A stretch of 64,000 nucleotides of DNA from Agarivorans sp. Alg241-V36 (GTDB lineage: Bacteria; Pseudomonadota; Gammaproteobacteria; Enterobacterales; Celerinatantimonadaceae), in NCBI RefSeq assembly GCF_900537085.1, contig NZ_UNRE01000001.1, positions 563,163 through 627,162 on the forward strand. Direction: 5' to 3'. The notes beneath the pieces are model-generated. The model worked only from the letters and a program-made list of their open reading frames with translations, had not been told where the DNA came from and did not search any database. The position numbers and the translations under genes were made by a program. Below, piece after piece: positions 1 to 9,262 of this stretch; position 1 is the stretch's first letter; every line of letters starts with the position of its first letter.

Positions 1-494
1 TCCCTCTGCGTGGTTTAACCTCTAGCAACTGGGACGAACTGAGCTTATTAGGCAAAGTGGGTGATTATTTTTGGCATCTCACCTTGCCGGTAACGGCAAT
101 GGTAATTAGCAGTTTCGCCACCCTAACTATGCTTACCAAAAACTCTTTCCTGGATGAGATTAATAAGCAATATGTACTTACTGCTCGCGCCAAGGGTTTA
201 AGCGAAAATCGGGTACTGTATGGTCATGTTTTCCGTAATGCTATGTTATTGGTTATCTCTAGTTTGCCCGCCACTTTAATCAGTATTTTCTTAACTGGCT
301 CATTTATGATTGAAGTTATTTTCTCCCTAGATGGTTTGGGTTTGCTGGGCTTTGAAGCGGTGGTTAACCGTGATTACCCAGTTGTGTTTGGTACCTTGTA
401 CATGTCTACCTTAATTGGCTTGGTGCTTAAACTGATTAGTGACATTACCTATACCATGATTGACCCTCGGATTAACTTTGAGGGGAGGCAGTAG
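1..494 (+). CDS. yejB: YejB-type peptide ABC transporter permease, 3' part
   Basis: This is the C-terminal part of an inner-membrane permease of the binding-protein-dependent type; the 5' end lies outside the window. The frame is open from base 3. The GTG at 57 is only an internal valine, so no start is seen. The visible protein has several hydrophobic segments and the inner-membrane permease loop (residues reading [20 protein letters not shown]) that docks on the ATPase. It ends 1 base before the next gene, yejE, whose ribosome site lies inside its last codons. In the Yej family YejB and YejE form the channel of an importer for oligopeptides and microcin C. Identity rests on the order yejB-yejE-yejF and the domain. 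The substrate is inferred from the family. Confidence 0.9.
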   Translation, partial: PLRGLTSSNWDELSLLGKVGDYFWHLTLPVTAMVISSFATLTMLTKNSFLDEINKQYVLTARAKGLSENRVLYGHVFRNAMLLVISSLPATLISIFLTGSFMIEVIFSLDGLGLLGFEAVVNRDYPVVFGTLYMSTLIGLVLKLISDITYTMIDPRINFEGRQ

Positions 495-495
495 C

Positions 496-1548
496 ATGGG
501 AGTTGTTGCTCAATGGAAACGCGCTAAAGCTAGCCCTTTAAACCAACGTCGTTGGTTGCAGTTTAAAGCTAACCGACGTGGTTATTGGAGTTTCTGGTTA
601 TTCTTAATATTATTTTTCACCAGCTTATTTGCTGAGTTTATCGCTAACGATAAACCGGTACTTATCCGCTATCAACAGCAATGGATGATGCCGGTAGTCA
701 GTGACTATACCGAGCTCGACTTTGGTGGAGATTTTGATTTAGCCGCCGATTATTCCGACCCTTATATTCAAGAGTTAATTGAGGAACAAGGCGGTTGGAT
801 GCTTTGGCCGCCGGTGCGTTTTTCCTATGGCACCATCAATTACAATTTAAATGTTCCATCGCCTTCACCACCTACCCCGGTTAATTGGTTAGGTACCGAC
901 GACCAAGGCAGAGATGTATTTGCTCGCTTGTTATACGGCTTTCGCTTATCGGTATTGTTTGCCTTAGTGCTGGCCATAAGCAGCTCGGTGATTGGCGTAG
1001 CGGTGGGAGCCATGCAAGGTTATTTTGGTGGGCGAGTTGATTTGTTTGGCCAGCGCTTTATTGAGATTTGGTCAGGCATGCCACAGATGTTCTTGCTAAT
1101 CATTCTTTCTAGCTTGGTACAGCCAAACTTTTGGTGGTTATTAGGCATATTGCTGTTATTTAGCTGGATGAGTTTGGTAGACGTAGTTCGTGCAGAGTTT
1201 TTGCGTGGCCGAAATCTTGAATATGTAAAAGCCGCTCGAGCGCTTGGCGTGGGCGATAGGGCAATAATGGCGCGGCATATATTGCCTAATGCGATGATAG
1301 CAACATTAACTTTTATGCCGTTTATTTTTATCGGTGGCTTAACCGCTTTAACCGGCTTAGATTACCTAGGTTTTGGTTTGCCACCTGGCTCGCCATCTTT
1401 AGGTGAAATGGTCGCCCAAGGCAAAAATAACCTGCAAGCGCCGTGGCTAGGCATCACCGCGTTCTTCTCAATGTCGATTATTCTTATTTTGCTGGTATTT
1501 ATTGGCGAAGCCGCCCGTGATGCCTTTGACCCTAGAAAACGTGTGTAG
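496..1548 (+). CDS. yejE: YejE-type peptide ABC transporter permease
   Basis: Second permease of the Yej importer, 350 residues (family about 341). The ATG at 496 is chosen over the longer frame from 460 because a GAGGGGAGG ribosome site sits just upstream and the extra residues overlap yejB without family support. The N-terminal part has one membrane segment (WSFWLFLILFFTSLFAEF). It is followed by a periplasmic loop and the permease domain beginning near GTDDQGRDVFARLLYG. The docking loop is ARALGVGDRAIMARHILPNA. It works with YejB as the membrane channel and is powered by YejF, which starts 10 bases downstream, so the genes form one operon. The solute-binding protein YejA would lie upstream of the window. 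Confidence 0.93.
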   Translation: MGVVAQWKRAKASPLNQRRWLQFKANRRGYWSFWLFLILFFTSLFAEFIANDKPVLIRYQQQWMMPVVSDYTELDFGGDFDLAADYSDPYIQELIEEQGGWMLWPPVRFSYGTINYNLNVPSPSPPTPVNWLGTDDQGRDVFARLLYGFRLSVLFALVLAISSSVIGVAVGAMQGYFGGRVDLFGQRFIEIWSGMPQMFLLIILSSLVQPNFWWLLGILLLFSWMSLVDVVRAEFLRGRNLEYVKAARALGVGDRAIMARHILPNAMIATLTFMPFIFIGGLTALTGLDYLGFGLPPGSPSLGEMVAQGKNNLQAPWLGITAFFSMSIILILLVFIGEAARDAFDPRKRV

Positions 1549-1558
1549 GTAGCTGAGC

Positions 1559-3130
1559 ATGAACAAGTTATTAGAAGTAAAACAGCTATCGGTGTGTTTT
1601 GGTCTACCAGAGCCCGTTGTTAAGCAAGTTAGTTTTGACGTACACGCTGGAGAAATTCTCGCTTTAGTTGGGGAGAGTGGCTCGGGTAAGTCCGTCACAG
1701 CGTTATCGGTATTGTCTTTGCTGGGCGATAAAGCCGAGGTTAAGGGCGAGATTTTATTGCAGCAAAAGTCGGTACTTAATCAACCGAAGAAATTGCTGCA
1801 AGCGCTGCGTGGCGATCAAATTGCGATGATATTTCAAGAACCGCTCACATCGCTCAATCCCTTACATAGTGTTGAAAAGCAAATCAGCGAAGTGCTTTGT
1901 GCTCATCGAGGCATGCACAAACAACAAGCCCGCGACCGAGTGCTGGAACTGCTTAATTTAGTTGGTATTGTAGAACCAGAAAAGCGTTTAAATAGTTTTC
2001 CTCACCAGTTATCTGGTGGTCAGCGTCAGCGGGTGATGATTGCTATGGCTTTGGCCACCGAGCCTAAGTTATTGATTGCCGATGAGCCAACCACTGCCTT
2101 GGATGTAACTATCCAACTGCAAATATTAGAGTTGCTCAAAGAGTTACAGCAAAAGCTCGGTATGGCTATTTTGTTGATTACTCATGACTTAAATGTGGTG
2201 CGCAACTACGCAGATCGTGTAGCAGTAATGAAAGCAGGGGAGCTGGTGGAGCTAAATACTTGTAATGAGTTATTTTCTGCACCACAGCATTGCTACACCA
2301 AAGTATTACTCGATTCTGAGCCGGTGCGCGAGCAACTGCCAGACGCCAAGCAAGAGCTATTGTTAGAAGCAAGTAAGTTAAAAGTGTGGTTTCCAATTAA
2401 GCGCGGCTTTTTACAGCGTACAGTTGATCACGTTAAAGCGGTTAATGGCATCGACTTTCACTTAAAGCGCGGCGAAACATTAGGCATTGTGGGCGAAAGT
2501 GGCTCAGGCAAAAGTACTTTGGCTCAAGCGGTGCTTAGGTTGATTGATAGCGAAGGTGAGATAGCCTTTAAACGTGAGTTGATTCAAGACTATGGGGTAA
2601 AGCAGATGCGGCCGCTGCGGCGTTTCATGCAAATTGTCTTTCAAGACCCCTTTTCTAGTTTAAGCCCACGTATGTCGGTACTCCAAATTATAGGTGAAGG
2701 CCTAAGCTTACACTTCGACCTTAACCAACAGCAGCTTGAGCAACGAGTGTCTGAAGCTCTTCAAGATGTTGGCTTAGAGCCCGATACGATGCATCGTTAT
2801 CCACATGAGTTCTCTGGAGGTCAACGTCAGCGCATCTCTTTAGCGCGAGCCTTGGTATTAAAGCCAGAAGTACTTATTTTGGATGAACCAACATCGGCTT
2901 TAGATAGCACGGTGCAAAAGCAACTCTTAGAGCTACTAAGAAAACTTCAAATAAAATATAACCTTAGCTATTTATTCATTAGTCATGATTTGGCGGTTAT
3001 TCGCGCTTTATGCCATCGAGTGATGGTGATGCAACATGGCCAGTTGGTAGAGCAAGGGGAAACCGAGCAAATTTTTTCTGATGCTAAGCAAGATTATACT
3101 CGCCGATTGATCAATGCTGCGTTAATCTAA
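1559..3130 (+). CDS. yejF: YejF-type ABC transporter ATPase, two nucleotide-binding domains
   Basis: ATPase of the Yej importer, 523 residues with two complete ABC domains in one chain. Domain 1 has Walker A GESGSGKS, signature LSGGQRQR and Walker B LLIADEP. Domain 2 repeats these as GESGSGKS, FSGGQRQR and LILDEP. Each ends with the oligopeptide-transporter C-terminal extension. This fused arrangement is typical of YejF and differs from DppD/DppF or SapD/SapF, where the domains are separate proteins. It is cytoplasmic and bound to YejB/YejE. It is the last gene of the operon, and slt follows 36 bases later without an obvious terminator, so read-through is possible. Confidence 0.94.
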   Translation: MNKLLEVKQLSVCFGLPEPVVKQVSFDVHAGEILALVGESGSGKSVTALSVLSLLGDKAEVKGEILLQQKSVLNQPKKLLQALRGDQIAMIFQEPLTSLNPLHSVEKQISEVLCAHRGMHKQQARDRVLELLNLVGIVEPEKRLNSFPHQLSGGQRQRVMIAMALATEPKLLIADEPTTALDVTIQLQILELLKELQQKLGMAILLITHDLNVVRNYADRVAVMKAGELVELNTCNELFSAPQHCYTKVLLDSEPVREQLPDAKQELLLEASKLKVWFPIKRGFLQRTVDHVKAVNGIDFHLKRGETLGIVGESGSGKSTLAQAVLRLIDSEGEIAFKRELIQDYGVKQMRPLRRFMQIVFQDPFSSLSPRMSVLQIIGEGLSLHFDLNQQQLEQRVSEALQDVGLEPDTMHRYPHEFSGGQRQRISLARALVLKPEVLILDEPTSALDSTVQKQLLELLRKLQIKYNLSYLFISHDLAVIRALCHRVMVMQHGQLVEQGETEQIFSDAKQDYTRRLINAALI

Positions 3131-3166
3131 ATATCAGTAGTTTCTTTTGATAGGGCGCCACGAGTA

Positions 3167-5107
3167 ATGCTCAAGCGGTTTTGGCGAGTACTGGTTTGTT
3201 TGGTGTGTGGCAGCATGGGCATGGCTCATGCTGCAGAGTTAAGCCCCCAACAGCAGTCTTATAAAGATATAAGAAAACTGCAACGTGCCGACAAATGGGC
3301 GCAGGCAGAAAAGTCTATTGAGAAACTAGCGGCTTACCCTCTGGTTGAACACCTGCAGTATTATCAATTGCGTGGCCAATTGCGTAAGGCTTCACGCCAG
3401 CAAGTCGAACAGTTTATTACAGACTATCCTCAATCCTATTTAAGCAATGCATTGCAACGCCGCTTTATGCTGGAATTGGCCAGGCGTAAGCAGTGGCAAA
3501 GCTACCTCGAATTTTACCCCAAGTTACCCAACAGCATCGATTTACAGTGCCATCATTATTACGCGCAACTCAAAGTGGGTGATGCTAGCCAAGCCTGGCA
3601 AGGCGCCGAGAAGCTTTGGGTGCATGGACGCTCTCGGCCTAAATCCTGTGACCCTTTATTTGATAGCTGGCAAAAGGCTGGCAATATCAGCGATCAATTG
3701 CGCTGGCAAAGAATGCTCTTGAGTTTTCAAGCCAGCAAGCCCGGCTTAATGAAGTATGTAGCGAAGTCTTTATCTGATTCGAAAAAAGCCGATGCTAAGC
3801 TATTAGCCGACGCCTATGTTAAACCTATGGCAGTACTAAGCTCCGGCAAGTTAAAGATTAACCAATCTAGCCGCCATCAAGAGATTGCTCTATTAGCCAT
3901 TAGGCGGCTAGCCCGCTCAGATTTAGAGTCAGCGGTGGAGCATATTGAGCGCTGGTCTAAAGTATTGGCTAAATCAGATGCCTTGTATTTTAGTGTTGAA
4001 CGCTATTTGATCCGTAGAGTGATTAGCGACAAAAGCCCGGAACTATTGAAATGGGCAGATCGGCAACTGCGCTTAAGCCCTGATACGCCAACAATTGAAC
4101 GTCGTATTCGTCTCGCGATAGCTGAGCAACAGTGGGACCAAATAGGCTTGTGGATCGCACGCCTTCCTGAAACCAAGCAAAAACAAGAACGTTGGACTTA
4201 CTGGCAAGCCCGCTCGCTGGTTGCTTTAGGGCAAAAAGAGCGCGCTCAGCCCACACTCGAACTATTGGCCAAAGAGCGTAGCTATCACGGCTTTCTATCT
4301 GCGCAATTTTTGCAACAACCCTATCAACTGGGCGAGCAGCGCCACATCACCAGTGACGATACCCTAAAGCAGCTTAATCAGCATCCAGTGGTACTTAAAG
4401 TCACTGAGTTACTAGCCTTAGATGAGTATTATTCTGCCCGAACCGAATGGGATACCTTGTTACGCCGCTCAAGTTTATTACGCCAGCTCGATCTAGGCGT
4501 ATTGGCGCTTAACAATGATTGGCAAGATTTAGCGGTTCAAGCATCGATTGTTGCAAAGCAGTGGGATCAGTTGGAAATGCGTTTTCCACTTAGTTTCTCT
4601 AAAGAGTTTGAGTATTTTGCTAATAAACGGCAGGTGGAAGCCAGTTTGTTGTATGCAGTGGCTCGTCAAGAAAGCGCCATGTACCCCTTGGCACAAAGCT
4701 CGGTGGGCGCGCGTGGTTTAATGCAGCTAATGCCAGCTACCGCTAAAGAAACCGCAAGAAAAATAGGTTTCCGTTATCGCTCGCGAAGCCAATTGTTCGA
4801 ACCTGAAGACAATATACGTTTGGGCAGTGCTTACTTCGATGGTTTACTTAATCGCTATCAAGGCAACCGAATACTTGCTGCTGCGGCCTATAATGCGGGG
4901 CCACACCGAGTAAATCGCTGGTTGAAGGAGCGTGGTGACGTACCTGCTGATGTGTGGGTAGAGTCTATTCCCTTTAAAGAAACCCGCCATTACGTGCAGA
5001 GTGTGCTGGCCTATCAGGTGGTATACCAGTATCGGCGTAAGCAGCAACTTACGCCGTTTTTAACGCCCAATGAACTAGGCTACCAATACGGTGGTTCTAA
5101 GGGCTAA
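3167..5107 (+). CDS. slt: Soluble lytic murein transglycosylase
   Basis: Periplasmic enzyme that cleaves the MurNAc-GlcNAc bond of peptidoglycan and leaves 1,6-anhydro ends. The length, 646 residues, matches Slt70. A signal peptide covers about residues 1-22 and ends AHA. Then comes a long alpha-superhelical region (residues about 25-450) and a linker. The C-terminal GH23 lysozyme-like domain carries the catalytic glutamate in ARQESAMYPLAQSS and the family motifs GLMQLMPATAKETA and AAYNAGPHRVNRWL. It ends 11 bases inside the convergent pdxH gene. No terminator lies between them, so the 3' ends overlap. Confidence 0.94.
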   Translation: MLKRFWRVLVCLVCGSMGMAHAAELSPQQQSYKDIRKLQRADKWAQAEKSIEKLAAYPLVEHLQYYQLRGQLRKASRQQVEQFITDYPQSYLSNALQRRFMLELARRKQWQSYLEFYPKLPNSIDLQCHHYYAQLKVGDASQAWQGAEKLWVHGRSRPKSCDPLFDSWQKAGNISDQLRWQRMLLSFQASKPGLMKYVAKSLSDSKKADAKLLADAYVKPMAVLSSGKLKINQSSRHQEIALLAIRRLARSDLESAVEHIERWSKVLAKSDALYFSVERYLIRRVISDKSPELLKWADRQLRLSPDTPTIERRIRLAIAEQQWDQIGLWIARLPETKQKQERWTYWQARSLVALGQKERAQPTLELLAKERSYHGFLSAQFLQQPYQLGEQRHITSDDTLKQLNQHPVVLKVTELLALDEYYSARTEWDTLLRRSSLLRQLDLGVLALNNDWQDLAVQASIVAKQWDQLEMRFPLSFSKEFEYFANKRQVEASLLYAVARQESAMYPLAQSSVGARGLMQLMPATAKETARKIGFRYRSRSQLFEPEDNIRLGSAYFDGLLNRYQGNRILAAAAYNAGPHRVNRWLKERGDVPADVWVESIPFKETRHYVQSVLAYQVVYQYRRKQQLTPFLTPNELGYQYGGSKG

Positions 5108-5750
5108 GGCGGTCTATATTCCAACCCTTGGCATCACTGGTATAGCGAAAGCGATCATGAAGTCGATCTGCTTTGCCTTGCCAGAACTCGATAGTATCGG
5201 GGACCACTCGGTAACCACCCCAAAACTCCGGTAAGGGTACTTCTTTATCGGCAAACTGCTGTTTGTATTGTTCTACTTGTTGCTCGAGCATTTCGCGGTT
5301 TGAAATCACTTGGCTTTGGTGGCTCGCCCAAGCGCCAATTTGACTGCCGCGGCCACGACTATGGAAATAAGCTTCCGATTCTTGCGGACTTACCCGCTCA
5401 ACGCGGCCTTCAATACGCACTTGGCGTTGCAGTATATTCCAATGAAAAGTAAGACAAGCTAATGGGTGACTGTCTAACTCTTGGCCTTTTCTACTGCCGT
5501 AATTGGTATAAAAAACAAAGCCTTGCTGATCAAAATCTTTGAGTAATACCACCCGCGCTGATGGACGGCCATCGGGACCAACTGAAGAAATAGTCATAGA
5601 CTCCGGCAGCACAATGCCCGATTTCTCTGCTTGTTTAAACCAATCACCAAATAGCTCAAAAGGATCTTCATTTCCTTTTGGTTCTGGTGGAGAAAGCAGC
5701 ACCCCTTGGCCTAAGGTTAGCGCGCAGCGTATTTTACTTAAGAGTGACAT
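5097..5750 (-). CDS. pdxH: Pyridoxine/pyridoxamine 5'-phosphate oxidase
   Basis: FMN-dependent oxidase that makes pyridoxal 5'-phosphate, the last step of vitamin B6 synthesis and salvage. It has 217 residues (E. coli PdxH 218). Family motifs visible are RVVLLKDFDQQGFVFYTNYG and GSRKGQEL for FMN binding, HSRGRGSQIGAWAS, and the C-terminal EFWQGKADRLHDRF with RLSP at the end. The very N-terminus (SLLSKIRCALTLGQGVLLSP) is shorter and unlike the usual helical tail. Convergent with slt, with 11 bases of overlap. Upstream it shares a 196-base divergent region with a LacI-type regulator, but no functional link is evident. Confidence 0.93.
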   Translation of the reverse strand: MSLLSKIRCALTLGQGVLLSPPEPKGNEDPFELFGDWFKQAEKSGIVLPESMTISSVGPDGRPSARVVLLKDFDQQGFVFYTNYGSRKGQELDSHPLACLTFHWNILQRQVRIEGRVERVSPQESEAYFHSRGRGSQIGAWASHQSQVISNREMLEQQVEQYKQQFADKEVPLPEFWGGYRVVPDTIEFWQGKADRLHDRFRYTSDAKGWNIDRLSP

Positions 5751-5856
5751 AATTGATTTGCTTAATTAGTTGATGCAACAAACAAAATTTGCATAAAAGG
5801 ATGAAAATAGCGAACCTGACTAAAGATCATAGTTTACACTCTGTAGCACGGTTTCA

Positions 5857-5883
5857 CTATCAAGTTTTGCTTTGGCTTGATAT
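5857..5883. promoter_or_regulatory. Inverted repeat upstream of LacI-type regulator, possible operator
   Basis: TATCAAG at 5858-5864 is matched by CTTGATA at 5876-5882, with 11 bases between. It lies in the pdxH/LacI-type divergent region, about 65 bases before the regulator start. Spacing is wider than the usual compact LacI-family operator, so this is only a candidate autoregulatory site. Confidence 0.25.
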
Positions 5884-5946
5884 AGTTTTGCCTAGTTCGA
5901 GTTTCAGGTTTAATTCTGCTTAGCAGACGAAAAGAGGGTAAGTAAT

Positions 5947-6966
5947 TTGGCCACAATTAAAGACGTTTCTCAGTTGGCGAATGTATCTATATCAACAGTA
6001 TCTCGTGTTATCAACAATACTGCCCAGGTAGCCCCGGAGAAACGAGAGGCCGTACTCAGAGCGATGGAAGAACTGCATTATCGCCCTAACAGCTTTGCCC
6101 AGGCTCTGGTGAGCAAACGCTCAGATTGCATAGGCTTAATTGTAGGTGATTTAGGCGGTGGTCCATTCTTCGTGCAGATGATGAAAGGCATTGAAGAAAT
6201 TGTTGATGAGTCTGACAAATACACCATTGTGATGTCTGGTCACCATAGTGCAGAAAAAGAACGTCACGCCATTGATATTTTATTGCAGCGCCAATGTGAT
6301 GCGGTAATCGTTCACTCAATGGCCTTAAGCGATGATGAGCTACGTGAAGTGGCTGACTGTGATACACCATTTATTTTTATTAACCGCTTAGTACCGGGTT
6401 TTGAAAATCGTTGTGTGTATTTAGACAACCATGAAGGCTGTTATAAAGCGACTTCATTTTTGCTAAATAAAGGCCATCAAGATATTGCTTTTATCACCAC
6501 CGATGACTTGTCATTTGCTGATGGTGTAGAGCGTTTATCGGGTTATCGCCAAGCGATGGAAGAAAGCTCTGGTCCGCTTAACGAGCAATTGATTGCGCGA
6601 GCTTATCCCGATGAAGTGGGTGGTAGCCAAGCTGTAGATAAACTGCTAGAGCGCGGTGTAGAGTTTAGTGCCATTGTTGGTTACAACGACTCTATGGTAG
6701 CCGGTGCGTTATCTGCGCTGCGTGACAAGGGCTATGACATTCCGGGGAAAATTTCGGTAGTGGGTTACGACGATAACCACTATGCGCGTTTTGTTCATCC
6801 TAAGCTAACTACGGTTCGCTACCCAATTGAAGATATGGGTAAACGTGCTGCACAGTTAGCTATCGATATCTTAGAGTCAAAAGATGACGAAATGGGACCG
6901 AATGTTATGGATCTAAAATTCCATCCAGAATTGATCGTTCGCGACTCCGCTAGCGATAAATCGTGA
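5947..6966 (+). CDS. LacI/GalR-family transcriptional regulator
   Basis: DNA-binding repressor of 339 residues. The N-terminal helix-turn-helix (MATIKDVSQLANVSISTVSR, then the hinge helix around HYRPNSFAQALVSKR) is typical of GalR/PurR/CytR. It is followed by a periplasmic-binding-protein-like effector domain with GYRQAMEE, VGYNDSMVAGAL and VVGYDDNHYARFVHPKLTTVRYP. The start is TTG at 5947, supported by the canonical MATIKDV N-terminus and an AAAGAGGG site upstream. The effector is probably a sugar or nucleoside. No sugar operon is adjacent, so the target is unknown. A strong terminator follows directly, so it is monocistronic. Confidence 0.88.
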   Translation: MATIKDVSQLANVSISTVSRVINNTAQVAPEKREAVLRAMEELHYRPNSFAQALVSKRSDCIGLIVGDLGGGPFFVQMMKGIEEIVDESDKYTIVMSGHHSAEKERHAIDILLQRQCDAVIVHSMALSDDELREVADCDTPFIFINRLVPGFENRCVYLDNHEGCYKATSFLLNKGHQDIAFITTDDLSFADGVERLSGYRQAMEESSGPLNEQLIARAYPDEVGGSQAVDKLLERGVEFSAIVGYNDSMVAGALSALRDKGYDIPGKISVVGYDDNHYARFVHPKLTTVRYPIEDMGKRAAQLAIDILESKDDEMGPNVMDLKFHPELIVRDSASDKS

Positions 6967-6988
6967 TCTAATTCAAAGAATAATCAAT

Positions 6989-7010
6989 AAGGCTGCTTGC
7001 AGCCTTTTTT
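6989..7010 (+). terminator. Rho-independent terminator of the LacI-type gene
   Basis: The palindromic stem AAGGCTGC/GCAGCCTT is followed by a run of T, 25 bases after the stop codon. Confidence 0.85.
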
Positions 7011-7403
7011 ATGACTTGTCTTGAAAAGGTTTTCTGGTATCGTTTTCACATCGAGTGCAACTGTTAGCCGCATTTGAAGATTGAGTTTGAGATGACTTAA
7101 TTGAAACTTTCCCGCTGTATAGGGTTGTTTGAATTACTTAGCCTTTTCTAGGTATCAACAATTCTAAAAACTTGCTGTTACGACCTAATTTATTAGGTCG
7201 TTTTTTTTGTCTGCGTTTTAGCTAAGCAGGTTGTTTACTAACCAACCTATACCTTCCTTCTATTCTAAAAACATGCTATTGCGGTTGAATTTACCTATCT
7301 TTAAACCCATTAGGCCTACTTCAATAAATTTTATTTTTAATAGTGATCAGCCACATAGCTAGATAGGTATACTAGGCAAACCAAAGGCACAGAAGGAAGC
7401 CCA
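7011..7403. other. Intergenic stretch with an orphan terminator
   Basis: A 393-base gap with no credible reading frame. It holds a strong second terminator (7181-7209) with no gene in front of it. The 170 bases before that terminator could encode a small RNA. The part after it (7210-7403) should contain the promoter of the yeeZ-like gene, but I could not fix -35/-10 boxes by eye. Confidence 0.4.
7181..7209 (+). terminator. Orphan Rho-independent terminator
   Basis: CGACCTAAT and ATTAGGTCG form a perfect nine-base stem, followed by eight T. It lies 170 bases past the terminator of the LacI-type gene, with no protein gene between them, so it may end a small RNA. Confidence 0.75.
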
Positions 7404-8237
7404 GTGATTAAGCGAATTAGTATTGTAGGATGTGGTTGGTTAGGGATGCCCTTGGCGAAGTCATTGCTTGAGCAAGGCTATCATGTACTTGGCTCTAAGC
7501 GTCACAGTGAAGAACTGGCCGAGTTAAGTGCCGCGGGCGTAGAAGCCTACCGCTTAGAGCTAGACCCACAGGTTGAGTCAAACAATATTGCTGCATTGTT
7601 AAAAAGCGATTTGCTTATCGTTAATGTCCCGCCCGGACGTAAAACTAATACCGCCGAATTTCATATCGCGCAAATAGCTAACTTATTGGCAGCAGCCAAA
7701 CAGCAAGGGCTGAAAAAGGTGCTGTTTGTTTCATCTACTTCTGTTTATGGTCCAATGCAAGGCGTGGTGGATGAATCTAGCCCAAGGCTACCAGAGACCA
7801 CCTCTGGTAAAGCCTTAAAGCAGATAGAAGATGACTTACTTAACGATGCTGATTTACAAGCGTCGGTACTGCGTTTTTCTGGCTTAGTGGGCGGACAGCG
7901 TAAACCTGGGCGTTTTTTGTCGGGGAAAACGGTGAGTGGCCCTAACAGCCCAATTAACATTATCCATCGCAGCGATTGTATCGAGATTATCAGTCAAATC
8001 ATTAAGCGAGATTGCTGGGGAGAAACCTTTAATGCCAGCGCAGATCTACATCCCACTAAGCAAAGCTTTTACCAACTAGCGGCAGAGCAGTTAGGTTTGC
8101 CTGCTCCCAACTTTGTTGACGGAGCTGCAAGTAACAAAGTTATTGCTAATCACAAACTGAAAGCCACCTTAAATTTTCAATTTACTTATCCTGATCCCAT
8201 GGCATGGTTACGGGACAATATTCAAGAGGCAGAATAA
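7404..8237 (+). CDS. YeeZ-like NAD(P)-binding epimerase-family protein
   Basis: Predicted short-chain dehydrogenase/epimerase-type protein of 277 residues, close to E. coli YeeZ in length and fold. A Rossmann nucleotide-binding motif opens the protein (ISIVGCGWLGMPLA). The VSSTSVYG stretch marks the active-site strand of extended SDRs, and the C-terminal part resembles sugar epimerases (GETFNASAD). The expected YxxxK pair is not clear, as in many YeeZ proteins, so the substrate is unknown. The start is GTG at 7404 with AGAAGGAAG upstream. Its stop overlaps the ltaE start (TAATG), so the two are translated from one message. Confidence 0.75.
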   Translation: MIKRISIVGCGWLGMPLAKSLLEQGYHVLGSKRHSEELAELSAAGVEAYRLELDPQVESNNIAALLKSDLLIVNVPPGRKTNTAEFHIAQIANLLAAAKQQGLKKVLFVSSTSVYGPMQGVVDESSPRLPETTSGKALKQIEDDLLNDADLQASVLRFSGLVGGQRKPGRFLSGKTVSGPNSPINIIHRSDCIEIISQIIKRDCWGETFNASADLHPTKQSFYQLAAEQLGLPAPNFVDGAASNKVIANHKLKATLNFQFTYPDPMAWLRDNIQEAE

Positions 8238-9250
8238 TGAGCGATTTTAGAAGTGATACGGTTACTCAACCTAGCCAGGCCATGCGCGACTTAATGAGCA
8301 AGGCACCGGTAGGTGATGATGTTTATGGAGATGACCCAACAGTAAATCGTCTGCAAGACTATGCTGCCGAGCGCATGGGTAAGCAAGCCGCATTGTTTTG
8401 TAGTTCGGGCACTCAAGCCAACTTATTAGCGATTATGGCTCACTGTCAACGTGGTGATGAGTACTTGTGTGGACAGAATGCTCACAATTATAAATACGAA
8501 GGTGGTGGGGCCGCTGTGCTTGGCAGTGTTCAGCCCCAGCCGATTGAGAATGAAGCCGACGGCAGCCTTAATCTAGATAAAGTAAAAGCCGCCATCAAAT
8601 CCGATGATTTTCACTTCGCTAGAAGCCGCTTGTTGTCTTTAGAAAACACAATTGGCGGAAAAGTCTTACCCATGGCCTATTTGGATACCTTGCGCCCTTT
8701 TGTTGAACAGCATAACTTGGCCCTGCATTTAGACGGTGCGCGTATTTTTAACGCGATAGTTAAAAGCGGTGAAGATGAGCGCAAACTTGTTGACCCTTTC
8801 GACAGCTTTACTATTTGTTTATCTAAAGGGCTTGGTGCGCCAATTGGCTCTTTGTTATTGGGTAGTGAAGAGCTGATCTCTCGTGCGACTCGCATAAGAA
8901 AAATGCTCGGTGGCGGAATGCGTCAAGCTGGCATTATTGCTGCCGCTGGCCAATATGTTTTAGAGAACAATGTTCAGCGATTGGCTGACGACCATGCTAA
9001 TGCTATGTATTTGGCTGAGCAACTGGCTGCGATAGACGAGCTAAGCTGTGAACCAAGCGCGGTGCAAACCAACATTGTATACGCCACTTGTTTAAAGCAG
9101 CAGTCTAGCGCACTGGCGGCGGCATTAGCCCTGCAAGGAATTTTGATGACTGCTGGAACGCCAATGCGTTTTGTTACTCACTTAAATGTAAATCGACAAG
9201 ACATCGACCGTTTAATCGCAGCTATTAAACAGTTTTATCTTGGATTGTAA
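8237..9250 (+). CDS. ltaE: Low-specificity L-threonine aldolase
   Basis: PLP enzyme that splits L-threonine or L-allo-threonine into glycine and acetaldehyde. 337 residues (E. coli LtaE 333). The ATG at 8237 is chosen because MSDFRSDTVTQPSQAMR matches the conserved family N-terminus and a GAGG site precedes it. The longer frame from 8204 lies inside the previous gene. Visible motifs are GDDVYGDDPTV, CSSGTQANL, the H-LDGAR cofactor-binding aspartate, and the Schiff-base lysine in CLSKGLGAPIGS. It is translationally coupled to the yeeZ-like gene. cinA follows after 12 bases, probably in the same operon. Confidence 0.94.
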   Translation: MSDFRSDTVTQPSQAMRDLMSKAPVGDDVYGDDPTVNRLQDYAAERMGKQAALFCSSGTQANLLAIMAHCQRGDEYLCGQNAHNYKYEGGGAAVLGSVQPQPIENEADGSLNLDKVKAAIKSDDFHFARSRLLSLENTIGGKVLPMAYLDTLRPFVEQHNLALHLDGARIFNAIVKSGEDERKLVDPFDSFTICLSKGLGAPIGSLLLGSEELISRATRIRKMLGGGMRQAGIIAAAGQYVLENNVQRLADDHANAMYLAEQLAAIDELSCEPSAVQTNIVYATCLKQQSSALAAALALQGILMTAGTPMRFVTHLNVNRQDIDRLIAAIKQFYLGL

Positions 9251-9262
9251 GGATTTTAATGC

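Noticed and set aside
460-495. Longer start for yejE
   Set aside because: The first 12 codons overlap yejB and lack a ribosome site. ATG 496 has a strong GAGGGGAGG site.
7020-7209. RyhB homolog
   Set aside because: Only a ten-base match (TTACTTAGCC). The rest of the sequence and the terminator differ.
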